In this document: positions 12,443 to 19,087 of the stretch, in pieces
Position numbering within the stretch: the first letter of the stretch is position 1
Layout of the letters: the number at the start of each line of letters is the position of its first letter
Virus record (IMG/VR): IMGVR_UViG_3300043446_004799
Coordinates: 1-21,700 of that record
From: a virus
Length of the DNA: 21,700 nt
Strand: one strand, 5' to 3'
The notes under the pieces: model-generated
The model's input: the letters and a program-made list of their open reading frames with translations, nothing else
Database searches by the model: none
What the model was told of the DNA's origin: nothing
Program-made: the position numbers and the translations under genes

Positions 12443-12457
12443 TATTAGGAGATTGCT

Positions 12458-12679
12458 ATGAAGGTAAAATTGCCGTTTGATTGTATGATTTTGGATACGG
12501 AACCAGTTGAGGTAAAAAATCGGTTCTCTGGTGAATCATGTATGCTCACGCCCGAAGCGGTAGCAGTATATGATACCATCATGGGTTGTGAAATGGTCGG
12601 TGATTATAAAAAAATGCGTAAGGGACTGGATTGGTTTCGCCAATACTTTCCCGAAGAATATATGATTCTATTGGATTGA
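12458..12679 (+). CDS. Conserved small phage protein, 73 aa
   Basis: AGGAG precedes the ATG by eight bases. The product contains VKNRFSGESCMLTPEAVAVYD and KGLDWFRQYFPEEYMILLD. I recall this NRFSGE-C-L-P-AVAVYD...GLDWFR-FPEEYM-LLD pattern from many phages, including T4-like ones, always as an unassigned protein. A compact helical domain is likely. It sits in the same small-gene operon. Confidence 0.75.
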   Translation: MKVKLPFDCMILDTEPVEVKNRFSGESCMLTPEAVAVYDTIMGCEMVGDYKKMRKGLDWFRQYFPEEYMILLD

Positions 12680-12686
12680 GATAATT

Positions 12687-12860
12687 ATGGATAACGAAAC
12701 CTATTGGTTTGCTCGTGGTTATTATGACGGCAGAAATGCCGGTGTTGGTGATGACGCCTTGCGTGATATGTTGACCGATAACAATTGGTCAGCATATATG
12801 CGTGGTTATGGCACCGGCGTGACGGACTATTGCAACAAAGAATTGGCGGAGATGGAATAA
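12687..12860 (+). CDS. Small GYYDGR-type phage protein, 57 aa
   Basis: The 57-residue product has a repeated aromatic/glycine pattern: WFARGYYDGRNAGVGD in the first half and YMRGYGTGVTDYC in the second, a layout I associate with a common phage family of unknown role. The ribosome binding site is weak, so coupling to the upstream gene seven bases away is likely. Its stop overlaps the next start (TAATG). Confidence 0.65.
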   Translation: MDNETYWFARGYYDGRNAGVGDDALRDMLTDNNWSAYMRGYGTGVTDYCNKELAEME

Positions 12861-13060
12861 TGGCAAAACGTAAATTCAATAAAACCGATATGGAAACCAT
12901 ATTGGCACAATTATTTGAGAATAATTTTCAAAAACATGGTGACCATGATATTGTGATTGAATACTTACTTTCGCAATATGTTCACCTATTTGGTGAAATC
13001 TCACGCTCTGCTCAAGTAGAGCAACTGATTGGTTTTAAGAATTTGGCAAAGGAAATATAA
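12860..13060 (+). CDS. Hypothetical protein, 66 aa
   Basis: The start is the ATG in the TAATG overlap at 12860, preceded by GGCGGAGATGG; a longer reading from 12785 runs through the previous gene and is rejected. The N-terminus is basic (MAKRKFNKTD) and the remainder helical (METILAQLFENNFQKHGD, VEQLIGFKNLAKEI). No family is recognised. It overlaps the next start by one base. Confidence 0.68.
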   Translation: MAKRKFNKTDMETILAQLFENNFQKHGDHDIVIEYLLSQYVHLFGEISRSAQVEQLIGFKNLAKEI

Positions 13061-13251
13061 TGGAAAATGTGAATACTACCTTTTGGGATATGATGGTATT
13101 TGAGTTGCAAGGCAATAAATTCAATAATTATGGATTGAATGTAATTGCTGAAACCCAATGCCGTGGTGAAGTTAGTGAACCAAAACAATATCTAAAATTG
13201 ACTGAGCGGTTATACACACCGACAGCAATGGAGAGATTTGCTGCAAAGTAA
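13060..13251 (+). CDS. Hypothetical protein, 63 aa
   Basis: The gene begins in a TAATG overlap and ends inside a tandem repeat preceding the next promoter. The product begins MENVNTTFWDMMVFELQGNK and has a basic/polar C-terminus (LKLTERLYTPTAMERFAAK). One cysteine is present. No family is recognised. Confidence 0.65.
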   Translation: MENVNTTFWDMMVFELQGNKFNNYGLNVIAETQCRGEVSEPKQYLKLTERLYTPTAMERFAAK

Positions 13252-13266
13252 TACTAAAGTAATACT
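13245..13266. repeat. 11-bp tandem repeat at a promoter
   Basis: AAAGTAATACT occurs twice in direct succession (13245-13255 and 13256-13266). The second copy is the ACTAAAGT-box/-35 junction of the promoter at 13266, and the first overlaps the preceding stop codon. One copy of AAAGTAATACT also precedes the promoter at 14903. Confidence 0.7.
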
Positions 13267-13294
13267 TGCCAAACCTATGGGTTTCCTGTATAAT
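13266..13294 (+). promoter_or_regulatory. Phage-type promoter with upstream ACTAAAGT box
   Basis: TTGCCA (13266-13271), a 17-bp spacer and TATAAT (13289-13294). ACTAAAGT (13253-13260) lies five bases before the -35 element. The gene at 13319 follows after a GAGG ribosome binding site. Confidence 0.83.
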
Positions 13295-13318
13295 AGTGGT
13301 TCAATTTGTGAGGTGAAT

Positions 13319-13852
13319 ATGGAATTTAGTAATGATAAACCAACCAAAAGCGCATTGTATTTGGTTGACCGTGACAAGCAAGGCAAATGGTATCGTTGGT
13401 ATGATGCAGACACCGACACCTGGTCGATGTGTGGTTCTGATATGAATGAAGCATTGGCTAATCGTGACAAAGTATCGCCTGTTGGTTTCTTCCCATGGGT
13501 TGGTCCTTTGACTGGTCCTAAATTCAATCCTAACGTGCCCGTTCAGGTTGTCACCGAAGATGCACCAAAGGCACCAAAACAGAAAAAGGTCGCCCGTAAG
13601 ATGGCACGCCAGCGCACCGCTGATGTAAAACCAAAACTGGTTATTTCCAAAGTTGGCAATACCAAAGTTGGTTCTATTGTCAAAGGCAGCAAGACTGTGC
13701 ATACTGATGGCACCGTGTTCTTCCGTGAGGATCGACAAAAGTGGATCGCCATGTGGAATGGCAAACAAGAAGCAGCACGACCAACTGCTGAAGCATGTTT
13801 GGCATTCTTGAAGAAAAAATATAACTTTGATGGTATTGTTATTAAGGAGTAA
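13319..13852 (+). CDS. Basic protein with AP2-like C-terminal segment, 177 aa
   Basis: The start at 13319 follows the promoter and a GTGAGGTG ribosome binding site; the longer reading from 13238 would begin upstream of the promoter. The N-terminal part is rich in Trp and Tyr (GKWYRWYDADTDTWSM). A very basic linker follows (KAPKQKKVARKMARQR), and then a C-terminal unit with FFREDRQKWIAMWNGKQEAA and CLAFLKKKYNFDG, similar to AP2/integrase-type DNA-binding strands (FxRDRQKWxAxW). I infer a DNA-binding protein. It opens a new operon. Confidence 0.7.
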   Translation: MEFSNDKPTKSALYLVDRDKQGKWYRWYDADTDTWSMCGSDMNEALANRDKVSPVGFFPWVGPLTGPKFNPNVPVQVVTEDAPKAPKQKKVARKMARQRTADVKPKLVISKVGNTKVGSIVKGSKTVHTDGTVFFREDRQKWIAMWNGKQEAARPTAEACLAFLKKKYNFDGIVIKE

Positions 13853-13855
13853 ATG

Positions 13856-14245
13856 ATGGGTTTGGACATGTATGCATGGCGTGTAGCCAAAGATGATGCA
13901 ATTAATGATTTTGATATTGCTAAAGATGAGGATGGACAATTCAAACTTGAAGAAATGTTCTATTGGCGTAAACACCACGACCTGCATGGTTGGATGGAAC
14001 GCCTGTATCGTTCAAAAGGTGGCACAGCACAATCATTTAATTGTGTGCGTGTTCGATTGACTAAAACCGATTTGGACCTGTTAGAGCATGATGTATTGAA
14101 TGGCAAATTGCCTGAAACTACTGGTTTCTTCTTTGGCACCAATCCGCCTGATGAAGATTCAATGAAGCGAGATATGGAATTTATCTCTGCTGCAAAGGTT
14201 GCCATTGCTTCTGGTGATGCCGTTTACTACGATTCGTGGTGGTGA
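13856..14245 (+). CDS. Conserved MGLDM...YWRKHHDLHGW phage protein
   Basis: Of two adjacent ATGs I choose the second because AAGGAG sits six bases before it and MGLDMYAW is the usual start of this family. The 129-residue product includes EEMFYWRKHHDLHGWMERLY, SFNCVRVRLTKTDLDLLE, LPETTGFFFG and the ending VYYDSWW. I recognise this as a widespread phage/bacterial protein of unknown function; the His/Tyr/Trp-rich motifs hint at ligand or metal binding. Annotations of such proteins as phosphoglycerate kinase are not supported by anything here. Confidence 0.8.
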   Translation: MGLDMYAWRVAKDDAINDFDIAKDEDGQFKLEEMFYWRKHHDLHGWMERLYRSKGGTAQSFNCVRVRLTKTDLDLLEHDVLNGKLPETTGFFFGTNPPDEDSMKRDMEFISAAKVAIASGDAVYYDSWW

Positions 14246-14246
14246 T

Positions 14247-14432
14247 ATGGCAGACACTTTATGGGGAATGTTCATGGGTGCATTTATTACCGTTGTGGCA
14301 ATTGGTGCAACCAATGATTTAAGTCGAAGTAGTCCAACCAATATAATCAGAAATGCCATTAATGAGTGTGAAAAGAGCTTGCCAAGAGACCAGCATTGCA
14401 CTATAATTGCGGTGCCCGTTGATAAGGATTGA
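14247..14432 (+). CDS. Small membrane-anchored protein, 61 aa
   Basis: The start at 14247 is two bases after the upstream stop; a longer reading from 14199 lies inside the previous gene. Residues about 5-22 (LWGMFMGAFITVVAIGA) form one membrane helix. The tail contains NECEKSLPRDQHCTIIAVPV, whose two cysteines and CE-LPR pattern I recall from other small phage proteins. Function is unknown. Confidence 0.68.
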   Translation: MADTLWGMFMGAFITVVAIGATNDLSRSSPTNIIRNAINECEKSLPRDQHCTIIAVPVDKD

Positions 14433-14434
14433 TT

Positions 14435-14671
14435 ATGGATACCGAATACACCGTTAACTTGAATTATGAATTGGTTGACCACATTGTAACAAATGAGTTG
14501 ACCGATGTTTATCACAATTTACAGAAAAGCCTCACCAATCGAATGGACGATTATGAGCGATATGGCATTTTTAGCAAAGATAAAGATGAGGACATTATTG
14601 CCATTAATGAGCATTTGTATGCTTTGTCGCTTATTTTGAAATACTATGGAGTGGACATTAATGAAAACTGA
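14435..14671 (+). CDS. Hypothetical helical protein, 78 aa
   Basis: AAGGA six bases before the ATG supports this start rather than a TTG two codons earlier. The product is acidic and helical (DHIVTNELTDVYHNLQKSL, EDIIAINEHLYALSLILKYY). It overlaps the next gene by 11 bases. No family is recognised. Confidence 0.7.
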   Translation: MDTEYTVNLNYELVDHIVTNELTDVYHNLQKSLTNRMDDYERYGIFSKDKDEDIIAINEHLYALSLILKYYGVDINEN

Positions 14672-14867
14672 ATTAGAACTTTCGTATGCACAAGATTTCG
14701 CTATGGAATCTGCCTTCCGTTTCCTAACGGGTCAACCTTGGGTCATGCACAAGACTATCCAGCGCCTATCGGACGCTGATGGACTTGATCCTGACCTCAT
14801 GGAACTAGCGGTGGCAGTCTTATTTCCAGCCGCTGTTGTCCATATTGCAACTGGTCGCACCATCTAA
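14661..14867 (+). CDS. Hypothetical protein with hydrophobic C-terminus, 68 aa
   Basis: GGAG nine bases before the ATG at 14661 supports this start. The product opens MKTELELSYAQDFAMESAFR and ends with a hydrophobic stretch (LMELAVAVLFPAAVVHIATG) that could associate with the membrane. It is the last gene before the next promoter. No family is recognised. Confidence 0.65.
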   Translation: MKTELELSYAQDFAMESAFRFLTGQPWVMHKTIQRLSDADGLDPDLMELAVAVLFPAAVVHIATGRTI

Positions 14868-14902
14868 TACTTGACCAAATTGGTCGAGAACTAAAGTAAT
14901 AC

Positions 14903-14930
14903 TTGCCATTCTCCGTGGTTGTGTTATAGT
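14903..14930 (+). promoter_or_regulatory. Phage-type promoter of the AAA+ ATPase gene
   Basis: TTGCCA (14903-14908), a 16-bp spacer and TATAGT (14925-14930). GAGAACTAAAGT (14886-14897) lies five bases upstream of the -35 element, and a near-palindrome GACCAAATTGGTC lies just before it. The leader TTGATTGATTAGGAG (14938-14952) follows. Confidence 0.85.
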
Positions 14931-14958
14931 ACACGTATTGATTGATTAGGAGTGACGA

Positions 14959-15837
14959 ATGATTGATGTGAAATTTGTGAATGGCAAGTATGTGGCAGTT
15001 ATCAACGGCAAAACCGTTAAGCGTAGCAAAAAAGAGCACATGGATTATGTGATTCGCAAAGCACAAAGCGAATCTGCCGATGCTGCACCAGTCCAAGAAT
15101 CCCGTTTCACTATCAACGAACGCTTTGGTTTTGTGACCGATATGGTTGCAATGCTCGCTTCAGGCGCACAAGCATCCGTTGTTGTGACTGGTCCTGGTGG
15201 TCTTGGTAAGTCCTTCACCGTCACCAAAGCATTGGCAGATTGTGGCATGACCGATGTATCATTGCTCGAAGATTTTGCTGTTGGCACCGTCCTTAAAACT
15301 GCCAAAACCTTCCGTGTTATCAAAGGTTATTCTACACCCAAAGGTCTATACCGCACCTTGTATGAAAACAAAGATGGCGTTATTGTGTTCGATGATTGTG
15401 ATTCCGTTCTCAAGGATCCAGTATCGTTGAACCTGCTCAAAGGTGCGCTTGATTCATATTCTCGCCGCATTATCTCATGGCGTGCGGATATTCGTGATGA
15501 AGATTTGCCTACATCATTCGAATTCAAAGGTCGTGTGGTGTTTATCTCCAACCTGTCCTCATCCAATATCGACCAAGCAATTATCACCCGTTCAATGGCC
15601 GTGGATTTGTCCATGACCAACAAGCAAAAGATTGAACGCATGAAGCACTTGCTGTCCTCTGGTGAATTCATGCCTGAGTTTGACAAGACTATCAAGGCTG
15701 ATGCTATGTCGTTGATTGAACGCCTGCAAGACCAAGTCAAAGAGTTGTCGCTTCGCACACTCATTCAGGTAACCAAGATTCGCCAAAGTGCAGGTAAAAA
15801 TTGGGCTAACTTGGCAGAATATACAATCTGTGGTTGA
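14959..15837 (+). CDS. AAA+ ATPase (MoxR/CobS-like)
   Basis: The 292-residue protein has Walker A GPGGLGKS at 78-85, Walker B VIVFDDCD at 141-148, a sensor-1 asparagine in VVFISNLS (N198) and a likely arginine finger in ITRSMAVDL (R211). The first 50 residues form a separate small basic domain. The C-terminus is helical. Single-domain ATPases of this kind often partner with a VWA protein; one is encoded at 3683. I infer a remodelling or chaperone function on an unknown target. It has its own promoter and strong ribosome binding site. Confidence 0.85.
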   Translation: MIDVKFVNGKYVAVINGKTVKRSKKEHMDYVIRKAQSESADAAPVQESRFTINERFGFVTDMVAMLASGAQASVVVTGPGGLGKSFTVTKALADCGMTDVSLLEDFAVGTVLKTAKTFRVIKGYSTPKGLYRTLYENKDGVIVFDDCDSVLKDPVSLNLLKGALDSYSRRIISWRADIRDEDLPTSFEFKGRVVFISNLSSSNIDQAIITRSMAVDLSMTNKQKIERMKHLLSSGEFMPEFDKTIKADAMSLIERLQDQVKELSLRTLIQVTKIRQSAGKNWANLAEYTICG

Positions 15838-15850
15838 TGAGGTAACAAAA

Positions 15851-16255
15851 ATGACAAGTTTGGTATTGATTCGTGGATTGCCTGGTTCAGGTAAATCCAC
15901 TATTGCAAAGAACCTGATTGGTTGGTATTGGCACCTTGAGACTGACCAATTTTGGATGGTTGATGGTGAATACAAATTTGATATGTCACGTATCAAAGAA
16001 GCACACCAATGGTGCCAAGATAAAACCAGAGATATGCTGACAAAAGGACAATCTGTGGTTGTATCCAATACATTCACCACAGCATTTGAGTTGTTGCCTT
16101 ATTTTGATATTGCAAAAGAGTTTGGCATCCGTCCACAGGTTCTATTGGCACAAGGTCAATTTGGTAACATTCACAATGTTCCTGTTGAAGTGGTGGAGAA
16201 AATGGCCGCACGATTCGAATACAATGTGGATCACCTGTGGGCTAGATTGATTTGA
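15851..16255 (+). CDS. P-loop kinase (AAA_33 / polynucleotide kinase-like)
   Basis: The start at 15851 places GLPGSGKS at residues 9-16, right after strand 1, as in AAA_33/PNK-type kinases; GAGG lies nine bases upstream. The longer reading from 15788 overlaps the ATPase gene and adds no domain. Further elements are HLETDQFWM (acidic residue after strand 2) and SVVVSNTFTT (strand 3). With 134 residues it is a minimal kinase and may phosphorylate a nucleoside, nucleic-acid end or small molecule. Substrate unknown. Confidence 0.8.
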   Translation: MTSLVLIRGLPGSGKSTIAKNLIGWYWHLETDQFWMVDGEYKFDMSRIKEAHQWCQDKTRDMLTKGQSVVVSNTFTTAFELLPYFDIAKEFGIRPQVLLAQGQFGNIHNVPVEVVEKMAARFEYNVDHLWARLI

Positions 16256-16285
16256 TGATTATTATTTGAAACTGAAAGGTAAATT

Positions 16286-16498
16286 ATGAAAATAGATGAA
16301 TTGGTAAATGATTTTGCTATCGTTACGTATTTGAAAGGCAATGCATGGAATCGCCATGAGCAATCAATTCGTGCTGAGGCTATGGAACGTATTCACAAAC
16401 ATGGTGCTGCATTGGTGCATGAAGAAGTGACTGCTCGTGAATATGCACGATTGAAACAAATGGTGTTGGACTTTGAAACAACCCATGGCATAAAATGA
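16286..16498 (+). CDS. Small helical hypothetical protein, 70 aa
   Basis: AAAGG nine bases before the ATG is its ribosome binding site. The product is helical and charged (MKIDELVNDFAIVTYLKGN, ALVHEEVTAREYARLKQMVL) with several histidines. The stop overlaps the next start (ATGA). No family is recognised. Confidence 0.7.
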   Translation: MKIDELVNDFAIVTYLKGNAWNRHEQSIRAEAMERIHKHGAALVHEEVTAREYARLKQMVLDFETTHGIK

Positions 16499-16692
16499 AC
16501 CAACGAGAACTAATTGGCTATACAGAGCGTGAAGAAGGATTCTATCCTTTGTATGCGCCTGAAAAAGGTTATATTGTAACTCATGCATTTATTCATTGTA
16601 AGTATTGTGGAGGTTCTATCTACCATTGTATGGGACCACGTTATGATGCAGTATGTTTAACTTGTTATGAGAAAGATCCGGAGTTGAGATGA
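16495..16692 (+). CDS. Small zinc-ribbon protein, 65 aa
   Basis: Two CxxC knuckles, C35-x2-C38 (HCKYCGGS) and C54-x2-C57 (VCLTCYE), form a complete zinc ribbon in a 65-residue protein. The N-terminal half is YTEREEGFYPLYAPEKGY. It may bind nucleic acid or act as an interaction module. It overlaps both neighbours by four bases, so the run from 16286 is one coupled operon. Confidence 0.72.
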   Translation: MNQRELIGYTEREEGFYPLYAPEKGYIVTHAFIHCKYCGGSIYHCMGPRYDAVCLTCYEKDPELR

Positions 16693-17042
16693 CAAGATAC
16701 GAAGAACGCCAAGTGCTCAACAAAAAACATATTGAAAATCCACAACCAGGGGATTTTTGGCATGAAATGTTTTCGCCTTACCATGTGGTGTTGGCAGTAG
16801 CGGATGACCATGTGATTATCTGTGAGAAAACTAAACCAACCGATGCACACCACTATACCTTTGACCTATCAGAGACCAGAACCCTCAGCCACCTTGAGCA
16901 CCGAAATCGTGTCACATATTCATCCATGCGGGATAAGTTTGTTGCTGATGTTGTGCCTAATAGCAAACTGATGCCAATGGTGCAAGAATGGCGTGATGCA
17001 AAATTTAAGGAATTACAAAACCAATTGGAGTATTTTCGATGA
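16689..17042 (+). CDS. Hypothetical protein, 117 aa
   Basis: The start is an ATGA overlap with the zinc-ribbon gene. The product contains PQPGDFWHEMFSPYHVVLAV and DHVIICEKTK, a beta-rich pattern with PGDxWHE that resembles small SH3-like or hydrolase-fold phage proteins, but I cannot assign a family. The C-terminus is helical (WRDAKFKELQNQLEYF). It overlaps the next start by four bases. Confidence 0.7.
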   Translation: MTRYEERQVLNKKHIENPQPGDFWHEMFSPYHVVLAVADDHVIICEKTKPTDAHHYTFDLSETRTLSHLEHRNRVTYSSMRDKFVADVVPNSKLMPMVQEWRDAKFKELQNQLEYFR

Positions 17043-17371
17043 AAGTGGTTATAAACAAATGTTATGGTGGTTTCGGTTTATCCGATAAGGCAATCGAACG
17101 TTATCTGGACCTGAAAGGACTGAAATACACCAAAGAGCTTGACAAATATAGTTTCACAAACTATAATGTTGAAGGCCATGAAGATTGGTATTATCGTGAG
17201 ATTGACCGTGGTGATCCTACATTGGTTCAAGTTGTTGAAGAAATGGGAAAAGATGCCAATGGTGGTTATGCCAAATTGAGCATCGTGGTTGTTCCTGATG
17301 GTGTCGAATGGCAGATTGAAGAATATGATGGCATGGAATGGGTAGCTGAAGCACACCGCACTTGGAGTTAA
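17039..17371 (+). CDS. Conserved phage protein MKVVINKCYGGFGLSDKA
   Basis: The 110-residue product starts MKVVINKCYGGFGLSDKA and later has REIDRGDPTLVQVVEEMG and DGVEWQIEEYDGMEWVAEAH. This is a widespread phage and bacterial family of unknown function that I recognise by these three blocks. The N-terminal strand with a conserved cysteine and glycine loop could bind a ligand. It overlaps its upstream neighbour and is one base from its downstream one. Confidence 0.8.
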   Translation: MKVVINKCYGGFGLSDKAIERYLDLKGLKYTKELDKYSFTNYNVEGHEDWYYREIDRGDPTLVQVVEEMGKDANGGYAKLSIVVVPDGVEWQIEEYDGMEWVAEAHRTWS

Positions 17372-17372
17372 T

Positions 17373-17612
17373 ATGACTGGATGGCGCAAACGACAAATTG
17401 TTGAAAAACAAGATTATTTTCACAAGAAAACCCATTGTAATAAAATGTTAATGGGTTTGCTTGGTTCACAAGCAATGATTGACCAATGGTGGTTGTCTCA
17501 GAATCTAAGTTTTGAGTTGAAAACACCACAAGAAGTGTTTGATGCCGGCGAATCGGGTCAAAAAGCTGTAATTGACTATCTAGCGGGGCATTGCTATGGT
17601 GGATATTTCTAA
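17373..17612 (+). CDS. Hypothetical protein with MbcA/ParS-like C-terminal half
   Basis: The 79-residue product has IDQWWLSQNLSFELKTPQEV followed by VFDAGESGQKAVIDYLAG. The pattern W-(S)xN-xF-xxxTPxEV...G..V.DYL resembles the C-terminal toxin-binding domain of Xre/MbcA/ParS-type antitoxins (DUF2384). No RES-type toxin is present alongside; the next gene is the putative restriction enzyme, with which it overlaps by 17 bases. Similarity is by eye and moderate; a plain phage protein of this shape is the alternative. Confidence 0.55.
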   Translation: MTGWRKRQIVEKQDYFHKKTHCNKMLMGLLGSQAMIDQWWLSQNLSFELKTPQEVFDAGESGQKAVIDYLAGHCYGGYF

Positions 17613-18165
17613 ACTCAAACAGACCATTGTCCAGGTTTTACCTGCTGTCATTAAAGAGGTCAATTCTGTCCGTATACCCGCACTAGAGCAAGCATGGGGC
17701 CGTCCATTCAAGGATGAATTTGCAAATGAGGACCAAACTACGGTTGAAATTGCAAAGAACTATGCTCGAGTACTAAATAACTGTATGTTCAGGCATATCA
17801 GCAATGCATTACCTGAATTCAAAGAACACACCACAAATGGTTCAGATTACATTTATGGTGATTTATTGATTGAAGATAAAAATTCTTTTTCACCTGATTC
17901 TAATGGATGGGTTGGCAATGGATTTGGCAAAACACCTGTGCATCTATTGAAGAAGTTTAGATGTTGTGAGAGTGGTCGTATCACCGAAGCATTTGTTGCA
18001 TTGGTTGATTTGAGTAAATGTAAATCACAATGGAGTGATAAGTCATTGAACACCAATCGGTCAACCATTTCATTCTCCAATGAGGATGAAAAACACATTG
18101 ATGTTATCTTTGGTCAATTACAATTAAAAACAAAGAATATTAAACCGATTACATTGAAGGTATGA
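17596..18165 (+). CDS. Putative type II restriction endonuclease
   Basis: The 189-residue protein has GSDYIYGDLLIEDKNSF around 82-97: D84 or D89 with E93-D94-K95 fits the PD-(D/E)xK nuclease core. GWVGNGFGKTPVHLLKKF follows, then TEAFVALVDLSKC and NTNRSTISFSNED, resembling small type II enzymes in length and layout. It directly abuts a DNA methyltransferase gene, the classic restriction-modification arrangement. I infer that it cuts unmodified (for example host or competitor) DNA. A methyltransferase-linked nuclease of another role is the alternative. Confidence 0.62.
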   Translation: MVDISKLKQTIVQVLPAVIKEVNSVRIPALEQAWGRPFKDEFANEDQTTVEIAKNYARVLNNCMFRHISNALPEFKEHTTNGSDYIYGDLLIEDKNSFSPDSNGWVGNGFGKTPVHLLKKFRCCESGRITEAFVALVDLSKCKSQWSDKSLNTNRSTISFSNEDEKHIDVIFGQLQLKTKNIKPITLKV

Positions 18166-19041
18166 ATGGCAGATAGAAAACTAACAGACATTTTTGTGGT
18201 GCCTCCAATCTCCGTATTGGATGTAAAACAGAAATATTGGAAAGATAGAAAGAAAGAATGGTTGGCGCTGAACATTCAAAGTGAATTGGGGCGCAACGAA
18301 AACTTGTTGAAGTTGTCCGATTTGTTGAAGAAGAAACAAAAGGCGACCTCTGTGTTTGATCCTGTTTTGTGTGAAATCATGTATCTATGGTTCTCCAAAA
18401 AAGGTGATACAATCTATGATCCATTTGCTGGTGGTTCTGTGCGTGGCATTGTTGCATCAAAGTGTGAAAGAAACTATATTGGTGTCGATTTGAGACCTGA
18501 ACAGGTTGAGCACAATGAATTACAAGCAAACGAGATTTGTAATTCACATATGCCAAAGTGGATTGTTGGTTCATCCGCTGTGGTGCCTGTAAATGAATAT
18601 GATATGTTTTTCACTTGTCCACCATATTATGATTTGGAACAATATTCTGATGATATGAATGATTTGTCCAATATGTCAATGGAAGATTTTGATGAAGTGT
18701 ATGCACATATCATTTCACGTAGCATTGCCAAATTGAGAGACAATCGATTTGCTGCCATTGTTGTTGGTGATGTGCGTGGTGATGATGGCAATTACCAAAA
18801 ACTGATTCAAAAGACAATTCATGCTTTTGAGAATGCTGGATGCCATTACTACAATGACATGGTGTTGTTGCAAGAACCTGCCACGGCGGCCATGCGAGCA
18901 TTCAACTACATGAATTCCTCACGTAAGATTGCCAAGGCGCACCAGAACGTCCTGGTGTTCATTAAAGGCGATTCCAAGAAGGCCACAGAGCGCATGGATG
19001 CCTTTGATGACCCCAACCAACCCTCCACGTTACCATTGTAA
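18166..19041 (+). CDS. DNA adenine/cytosine-N4 methyltransferase
   Basis: The 291-residue protein carries the S-adenosylmethionine-binding motif YDPFAGGSVRG (D85 to about 94), a following acidic strand end YIGVDLRPEQ, and the catalytic motif TCPPYYD (C151-D156), which defines amino-methyltransferases (N6-adenine or N4-cytosine). Motif I precedes motif IV, with about 85 residues before it. It begins right after the nuclease stop codon and is the last gene before the rIIA promoter. Target sequence is unknown. The final 130 bases use visibly more G and C than the rest. Confidence 0.88.
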   Translation: MADRKLTDIFVVPPISVLDVKQKYWKDRKKEWLALNIQSELGRNENLLKLSDLLKKKQKATSVFDPVLCEIMYLWFSKKGDTIYDPFAGGSVRGIVASKCERNYIGVDLRPEQVEHNELQANEICNSHMPKWIVGSSAVVPVNEYDMFFTCPPYYDLEQYSDDMNDLSNMSMEDFDEVYAHIISRSIAKLRDNRFAAIVVGDVRGDDGNYQKLIQKTIHAFENAGCHYYNDMVLLQEPATAAMRAFNYMNSSRKIAKAHQNVLVFIKGDSKKATERMDAFDDPNQPSTLPL

Positions 19042-19055
19042 CACTAAAGTATTAC

Positions 19056-19073
19056 TGTTGTATTTGCACAACA
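19056..19073 (+). repeat. Hairpin downstream of the methyltransferase gene
   Basis: TGTTGT and ACAACA form a 6-bp stem with a 6-base loop, followed eight bases later by TTTTT. It is a weak candidate terminator for the operon ending at 19041. An ACTAAAGT box lies just before it at 19043-19050. Confidence 0.4.
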
Positions 19074-19087
19074 ACTGCCAATTTTTG

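Noticed and set aside
13301-13987. Minus-strand open frame of 228 codons
   Set aside because: It opposes two plus-strand genes with good starts and family resemblance; the translated sequence lacks any domain and has no start signal.
13856-14245. Phosphoglycerate kinase label sometimes given to this family
   Set aside because: The 129-residue product is far too short and has none of the kinase's motifs.
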